Assembly (NCBI GenBank): GCA_946184715.1
Contig: CAMHGU010000055.1
Span: 1-11,407 of the forward strand
Length of the DNA: 11,407 nt
Direction of reading: 5' to 3'
Origin: an uncultured bacterium
Lineage (GTDB): Bacteria; Bacteroidota; Bacteroidia; Bacteroidales; Muribaculaceae
Positions 7,425-11,407 of the stretch are shown piece after piece. The notes under the pieces were generated by a model that made no database searches, had not been told where the DNA came from, and was given only the letters and a program-made list of their open reading frames with translations. The position numbers were made by a program, and so were the translations under genes. Within the stretch, counting starts at the first letter, position 1. Each line of letters opens with the position of its first letter.

Positions 7425-8501
7425 TTAGAAGTGGAATCCGGTCATCACCACGAGGGTCATCAGCACCAGATTGAAAAGGCCTATGGGCATCAGATACTTC
7501 CACTCGAGGGTCAGCATCTGGTCAATACGCAGGCGCGGGAACGACCACTTGAACCAGATGATGATGAACGACACGAAGAACGCCTTGCCGAGGAACCACA
7601 CCACCGAGGGGATATAGTCCATCACGGCGTTGAAACCGTCCCAGCCGGGTATGTGCAGGGGCATCCAGCCGCCGAGGAACAGCAGCGAGGCGATGCCCGA
7701 CACTATGAAGAGGTTCAGATACTCGGCCAGATAGAAGAAGCCGAAGTGGATACCGGAGTACTCGGTGTGGTAGCCGGCCGTGAGCTCGTGCTCGGCCTCG
7801 GGGAGGTCGAAGGGGCCGCGGTTGGTCTCGGCCGTGGCGGCTATCAGATAGATTACAAAGGCGATGCAGGCGGGCAGGTGGCCTTTGAAGATTAGCCAGC
7901 CGTCGGCCTGCGCATTCACGATTCCGCTCACGCTCATTGTGCCGGTCATCACCACCATCGTGAGCATCGCAAGCCCTATCGAGAGCTCGTAGCTGATCAT
8001 CTGGGCACCGCTGCGCATTGCGCCTATGAGGGTGTACTTGCTGTTGCTGGCCCAGCCGGCGAGCAGAATGCCGAGCACGCCTATCGACGACGCGGCGGTC
8101 ATAAAGAACAGCCCTACGTTGAAGTCAACAAGCTGAAGCCCGTTGCCCCACGGCAAGCACGCGAATACCAGCATCGACGCGATAATCACCAGATACGGCG
8201 CAAGCCCGAACAGGAACTTGTCGGTGCCTTTGATGGGGATAAGCTCCTTGATGAGAATCTTGAACATATCGGCAAACACCTGCAGCAATCCCCAGGGGCC
8301 TACGCGGTTAGGGCCAAGGCGGCACTGGAACCACGCGCAGAGCTTGCGCTCATAGAAGATATAGAACAGGGCCAGGAGCGCGTAAACCGCCAGCAGCGCT
8401 ACGCCTATGAGCAGGCACTCCACTGTCGTCACTGCCCAGCCGGGCATCCACGACAGGAGCAGCTCGTGAAGCCATTTGGTCGCTATACTGAAATCAAACA
8501 T
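7425..8501 (-). CDS. nuoH: NADH-quinone oxidoreductase subunit H (NuoH)
   Basis: NuoH is the membrane subunit that joins the peripheral arm to the membrane arm and forms much of the quinone chamber. The protein has 358 residues with about eight membrane helices. The loop RLGPNRVGPWGLLQVFAD (61-78) is the standard NuoH signature. The charged loop with AETNRGPFDLPEAEHELTAG (224-243) continues into YHTEYSG and holds the conserved acidic residues of the E-channel region. The C-terminal FPRLRIDQMLTLEWKYLMPI (321-340) also matches. It begins 47 AT-rich bases after nuoCD, with no nuoE, nuoF or nuoG between. The next gene downstream is atpD, whereas nuoI is normal in this place. The frame is intact. 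Confidence 0.97.
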   Translation of the reverse strand: MFDFSIATKWLHELLLSWMPGWAVTTVECLLIGVALLAVYALLALFYIFYERKLCAWFQCRLGPNRVGPWGLLQVFADMFKILIKELIPIKGTDKFLFGLAPYLVIIASMLVFACLPWGNGLQLVDFNVGLFFMTAASSIGVLGILLAGWASNSKYTLIGAMRSGAQMISYELSIGLAMLTMVVMTGTMSVSGIVNAQADGWLIFKGHLPACIAFVIYLIAATAETNRGPFDLPEAEHELTAGYHTEYSGIHFGFFYLAEYLNLFIVSGIASLLFLGGWMPLHIPGWDGFNAVMDYIPSVVWFLGKAFFVSFIIIWFKWSFPRLRIDQMLTLEWKYLMPIGLFNLVLMTLVVMTGFHF

Positions 8502-8548
8502 ATATCTTATTTTTCAGAGTTATCTATATATATTAATAAGGTGTAGCG

Positions 8549-10177
8549 TTATCGGTCGATGTCGGGGATGACAAAGTCGAGGGTGGCGCCTATGGTGATG
8601 AGGTCGGCAATGAGGTAGTTGCGGCAGCAGGTGTCCATCACGCCCACAAGGTTGAAGCAGGGGCTCTGGAAGTGCATGCGCAGCGGGTTCTTGCCGCCAT
8701 CGCTCTCGATATACACGCCGAAGGTGCCTCGGCTGGCCTCCACTTGCTGATACCAGTGGCCGGCCGGCAGCTTGATTATCTTGGGCACTTTGGCGCAGAT
8801 GTCGCCTTCGGGAATGTTGTCCACGAGCTGCTCGAGTATCTTCACGCTCTCCTCTATCTCCTTGAGGCGGAGATAATAGCGCATGAAGCTGTCGCCGCTG
8901 GCGTTGTCATCGACCACTTCGTTGAAGTCGAGCTCGTTGTAGATGGAGTAGGGGTGGGCTTTGCGGCAGTCGCAGTGTACGCCCGACGCGCGCCCCGACG
9001 GGCCGGTGACGGCGTAGCTGATGGCGTCCTCTTTGGTCAGAACGCCGATGCCTTTCATTCGCCCTACGGCGATGACGTTGCCGGTGTAGAGCTTGTGGTA
9101 CTCCTTCAGATGCTTGGGCATCGCGGCGCAGAAGCGCTTCACGTCCTCCACGAAGTCGGGGTGCAGGTCTTTGGCCACGCCGCCTATCACGTTGTAGTGT
9201 AGCGACATACGTGCGCCGCAGGTCTTCTCGAAGATCTTGAGTATCTCCTCGCGCTCGCGGAAGCCGTAGAAGAACGCCGTGGTGGCGCCCATATCCATCG
9301 TCGTACACCCGTAGGAGAGCAGGTGGCTCGAGATGCGCATCAGCTCGTCCATCATCACGCGTATCACCTGCGCGCGCCGAGGCACCTCAATGCCGAGGGC
9401 TTTCTCTATGCACATACACAGGGCATGGCGGTTCTGATGAGCGCTCATATAGTCCATTCGGTCGGTGAAGAAGAGGGTCTGCGGATAGGTCATCCCTTCG
9501 CAGAGCTTCTCGATGCCGCGGTGGATATAGCCCGATACCACATCGACCTTCTTGATGGTCTCGCCGTCGATGGCGGTGCGGTAGCGCATCACGCCGTGGG
9601 TAGAGGGGTGCTGTGGCCCTATGTTCACCACGTAGTCATCGGGGGCGAACACTTTGCCGTCGATGCGATGAAGGGTGCCGTCGGCAGCCTCCACGATTGA
9701 GAAGGTATCGTCCTCGTGCTCTTCGTCGGTGAGACGTATGGGGTTAAGCTCGGGATTGGCGTCGTAGTCCTTGCGCAGCGGGTAGCCCACCCAGTCGTTG
9801 CGCAGAAACATTCGGCGCATATCGGGGTGGTTGATGAAGCGGATGCCGTAGAAGTCGTAGGCCTCGCGCTCCTGGAAGTTGGCCACGTGCCACACGTCGG
9901 CCACGCTGTGGAGCAGGGCGTCGTCGCGGTCGGGGCAGTCCACGCGCACCGACACCATCTCGTTGGTCTCGGAGTTGTTCAGATAGTACATGCAGCCCAT
10001 CGTCTCCTTGCGATCCACACCGAAGAGGGCGGCGAGGGTGTCGAAGTGCAGCTTGTCGCGCAGCGCGAGCGCCACGGCGTGCCATTGAGCGTCGGGCACC
10101 GTCACGAGCAGTATCTCGCCTTCCTCATAGGTGGCCGTGGGGCACAGCCGGCTGATTGTTTCCTGTATTGATGTCAT
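8549..10177 (-). CDS. nuoCD: Fused NADH-quinone oxidoreductase subunits C and D (NuoCD)
   Basis: This fusion joins the NuoC (30-kDa) and NuoD (49-kDa) subunits of the complex I Q-module. The protein has 542 residues. The NuoC part is about residues 1-150, with FQEREAYDFYGIRFINHPDM (101-120) and GYPLRKDY (131-138). After a short acidic linker (about 145-180) the NuoD part begins with NIGPQHPSTHG (185-195). His194 and Tyr243 (in TDRMDY) are spaced as His38 and Tyr87 of Thermus Nqo4, the quinone-head ligands. The C-terminus LDFVIPDIDR is the usual NuoD end. Fused NuoCD is known from enterobacteria and from Bacteroidetes. It lies 38 bases after nuoB and 47 before nuoH. No Shine-Dalgarno site is evident. 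Confidence 0.98.
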   Translation of the reverse strand: MTSIQETISRLCPTATYEEGEILLVTVPDAQWHAVALALRDKLHFDTLAALFGVDRKETMGCMYYLNNSETNEMVSVRVDCPDRDDALLHSVADVWHVANFQEREAYDFYGIRFINHPDMRRMFLRNDWVGYPLRKDYDANPELNPIRLTDEEHEDDTFSIVEAADGTLHRIDGKVFAPDDYVVNIGPQHPSTHGVMRYRTAIDGETIKKVDVVSGYIHRGIEKLCEGMTYPQTLFFTDRMDYMSAHQNRHALCMCIEKALGIEVPRRAQVIRVMMDELMRISSHLLSYGCTTMDMGATTAFFYGFREREEILKIFEKTCGARMSLHYNVIGGVAKDLHPDFVEDVKRFCAAMPKHLKEYHKLYTGNVIAVGRMKGIGVLTKEDAISYAVTGPSGRASGVHCDCRKAHPYSIYNELDFNEVVDDNASGDSFMRYYLRLKEIEESVKILEQLVDNIPEGDICAKVPKIIKLPAGHWYQQVEASRGTFGVYIESDGGKNPLRMHFQSPCFNLVGVMDTCCRNYLIADLITIGATLDFVIPDIDR

Positions 10178-10215
10178 TGTTGGTCAGTTTTCTCTTGTTG
10201 GTGTTGTTACACGGC

Positions 10216-10824
10216 TTATATCGCGCCGGCCATCTCGGGATGCTGTTCGAAAAATTCGCGGCGTTTCTCCTTGCGGTTGGCTCCGCCGAAGAATTTCTCC
10301 ACCTTAATCTTGCGCTGCAGCTGCATCAGAGCGTAGAACATCGCCTCGGGCCTCGGTGGGCAACCGGGCAGATACACATCCACCGGCAGTATCTTGTCCA
10401 CGCCGGGAAGCACGCAGTAGCTGTTCTTGAACGGCCCGCCCGATACCGCGCAGGCGCCGCAGGCTATCACGTATTTCGGCTCGGCAAGCTGCTCGTAGAG
10501 GCGGCGTAGCACCGGTGCCATACGATGCACTATCGTGCCTTGCACCATTATATAGTCGGCCTGGCGAGGCGAGTTGCGCGCTACCTCAAACCCGAACCGG
10601 GCCATATCGTAGCGCGCGGCGCCAAGGCACATAAACTCAATGGCGCAGCAGCTCGTGCCGAAACAGAAGGGCCACAGCGAGTTGGCGCGGCCCCAGTTGA
10701 TAAGGTCGTCGAGCTTGCCTACAACCACATTGGTCCCTGAGGCATTAAGCTCGGCTACCATCTGCTCGAGGGTCTCATTGTCCTTGAAATCCTCGTATTT
10801 CATACTCTTGATTTTTACTGCCAT
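10216..10824 (-). CDS. nuoB: NADH-quinone oxidoreductase subunit B (NuoB), N2 cluster subunit
   Basis: NuoB binds the terminal [4Fe-4S] cluster N2, which reduces quinone. From the ATG at 10824 it has 202 residues. Likely N2 ligands are Cys59 and Cys60 (FGTSCCAIEF), Cys125 (CGACAVSGGPF) and Cys155 (LPGCPPRPE); the 65-residue spacing from Cys60 to Cys125 equals that in E. coli. ARYDMARFGFEVARNSPRQA (70-89) is highly typical. An upstream in-frame ATG at 10845 would add seven residues. I prefer 10824 because a GGAG lies 7 bases upstream and because MAVKIKSMKYEDFKDNE resembles the start of Bacteroides NuoB as I recall it. The chosen start overlaps the nuoA stop by 10 bases, which suggests coupled translation. 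Cys53, Cys66, Cys122 and Cys137 are additional to the cluster ligands. Confidence 0.96.
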   Translation of the reverse strand: MAVKIKSMKYEDFKDNETLEQMVAELNASGTNVVVGKLDDLINWGRANSLWPFCFGTSCCAIEFMCLGAARYDMARFGFEVARNSPRQADYIMVQGTIVHRMAPVLRRLYEQLAEPKYVIACGACAVSGGPFKNSYCVLPGVDKILPVDVYLPGCPPRPEAMFYALMQLQRKIKVEKFFGGANRKEKRREFFEQHPEMAGAI

Positions 10825-11189
10825 TCCAAAGCTCCTTTCCGCCATGCGTAGGCAAGGCCTAAAATTAATATTGCAAGGAACACTCCCACTGCAAGCAGCG
10901 CCTGGGTGCCGAGCTTAGCGGCAATCACTGCCCACGGGAACAGGAAGACGGTCTCTACGTCGAATATCAAAAACAGTATCGCAAACAGATAATATCCTAC
11001 ACGATACTGCGACATCGACTCACCGCGCGACGGAATACCGCACTCATACGGCTCCGACTTCTTCACCGAATACGACCGTGGCCCTATCCAGTAAGCTATC
11101 AATAGCGCGGCAAAGACAAGCAGCGCACCCGTCAGCAGCGCGGTCACTGTCAGCGTAGTGCTCTGCAATCCGAAAATTGATAAGTCCAT
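10815..11189 (-). CDS. nuoA: NADH-quinone oxidoreductase subunit A (NuoA)
   Basis: NuoA is a small membrane subunit next to NuoH at the junction with the peripheral arm. The protein has 124 residues and three membrane helices (about 14-34, 63-86 and 95-116). The loop after helix 1 contains SEPYECGIPS (45-54), the signature with the redox- and state-sensitive cysteine (Cys50) known from the mitochondrial ND3 homologue. Helix 2 has YYLFAILFLIFDVETVFLFP, with conserved acidic residues Asp77 and Glu79. It is the first gene of the cluster; a candidate promoter lies about 100 bases upstream and the immediate leader is very AT-rich. The 3' end overlaps the nuoB start. Confidence 0.97.
   Translation of the reverse strand: MDLSIFGLQSTTLTVTALLTGALLVFAALLIAYWIGPRSYSVKKSEPYECGIPSRGESMSQYRVGYYLFAILFLIFDVETVFLFPWAVIAAKLGTQALLAVGVFLAILILGLAYAWRKGALEWQ
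10832..10835 (-). promoter_or_regulatory. Possible Shine-Dalgarno site of nuoB, inside nuoA
   Basis: GGAG on the coding strand lies 7 bases before the ATG at 10824. It is the only convincing ribosome-binding match at any start in this window; the other genes have AT-rich leaders without one. It supports the shorter nuoB start. Because the site also encodes part of NuoA, chance cannot be excluded. Confidence 0.4.
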
Positions 11190-11267
11190 AAATTATATAT
11201 AAGCTTTTGTTTTGGTATCAATCGGTTAATACTCAACACGTTATGACGGCCGAGACTCGTAGCCCCG

Positions 11268-11280
11268 ACGCGCCGCGCGT
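11268..11280 (-). other. Small GC hairpin near the predicted 5' end of the nuo leader
   Basis: ACGCG and CGCGT form a perfect 5-bp stem around a 3-base loop. It would begin a few bases after the predicted transcript start. Such 5'-terminal stems can protect a messenger from decay, but that role is only inferred here, and a 5-bp palindrome in GC-rich sequence could be chance. Confidence 0.3.
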
Positions 11281-11289
11281 TTCGCAGTG

Positions 11290-11297
11290 CAAATATA
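11290..11297 (-). promoter_or_regulatory. Candidate Bacteroides-type -7 box for the nuoA transcript
   Basis: The coding strand reads TATATTTG followed by CA, a full match to the Bacteroidetes sigma -7 consensus TAnnTTTG. Transcription would start roughly 6-8 bases downstream (about 11,282-11,285), giving a leader of about 95 bases before nuoA. No TTTG is found at the usual -33 spacing; that position is a run of G. It is the only such match seen in the upstream gap, and no comparable box was seen in the other gaps examined (nuoCD-nuoH, nuoH-atpD, atpE-atpB, atpG-nuoI). Confidence 0.5.
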
Positions 11298-11341
11298 CAA
11301 ATTCTTTTCCGTTTCTCCCCCATTTAGTAAGGTGTATTTTT

Positions 11342-11384
11342 CCCTTTTCGCCCGCTGCAAATTCAAATAAGAAGTGCGAAAGGG
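11342..11384. repeat. Imperfect inverted repeat upstream of the nuo promoter
   Basis: CCCTTTTCGC (11342-11351) and GCGAAAGGG (11376-11384) are complementary except for one unpaired base, separated by 24 bases of AT-richer sequence. It lies about 45 bases upstream of the candidate -7 box. The arms could be a regulator-binding site. No T-run follows the second arm in either direction, so it does not look like a simple terminator. Confidence 0.3.
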
Positions 11385-11407
11385 CAAGAGGTGCATCCTG
11401 GAAGTTA

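Noticed and set aside
10825..10845. ATG at 10845 as the nuoB start
   Set aside because: It would overlap nuoA by 31 bases, adds residues not typical of NuoB, and would place the GGAG site inside the gene rather than before the start.
11342..11384. Inverted repeat as a rho-independent terminator of a preceding gene
   Set aside because: The loop is long and no T-run follows the second arm on either strand; the T-run lies on the wrong side.

Overview
The window looks like Bacteroidales chromosome. The grounds are a fused NuoCD, a complex I cluster without nuoE, nuoF and nuoG, F1Fo gene order beta-epsilon-a-c-b-delta-alpha-gamma, a very short epsilon, subunit a with a signal peptide and periplasmic domain, near-absence of Shine-Dalgarno sites, and a Bacteroides-type -7 box (TATATTTG) before the first gene. 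The genes are GC-rich and the gaps AT-rich. A Muribaculaceae-like member is a guess that cannot be settled from this sequence.

All thirteen genes lie on the minus strand, so transcription runs from high to low coordinates. Region 1 (about 11,190-11,407) has no gene. It holds a candidate promoter, a small GC-rich hairpin near the predicted transcript start, and a larger imperfect inverted repeat. Region 2 (11,189-7,425) carries nuoA, nuoB, nuoCD and nuoH of complex I. Region 3 (7,373-563) carries a complete eight-gene F1Fo ATP synthase set: atpD, atpC, atpB, atpE, atpF, atpH, atpA, atpG. Region 4 (503-1) is the start of nuoI, cut by the window edge; nuoJ to nuoN, if present, would lie beyond it.

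The most striking point is the layout. A whole ATP synthase operon sits between nuoH and nuoI, which normally adjoin. No gap between any two genes exceeds 62 bases, nuoA and nuoB overlap, and I see no terminator or promoter at either junction (51 and 59 bases). A single long transcript could therefore make both a proton-pumping, quinone-reducing complex and the ATP synthase that uses the gradient. All reading frames are intact and the catalytic motifs are present, so both machines look functional. No RNA genes, mobile elements, CRISPR arrays or tandem repeats were seen.
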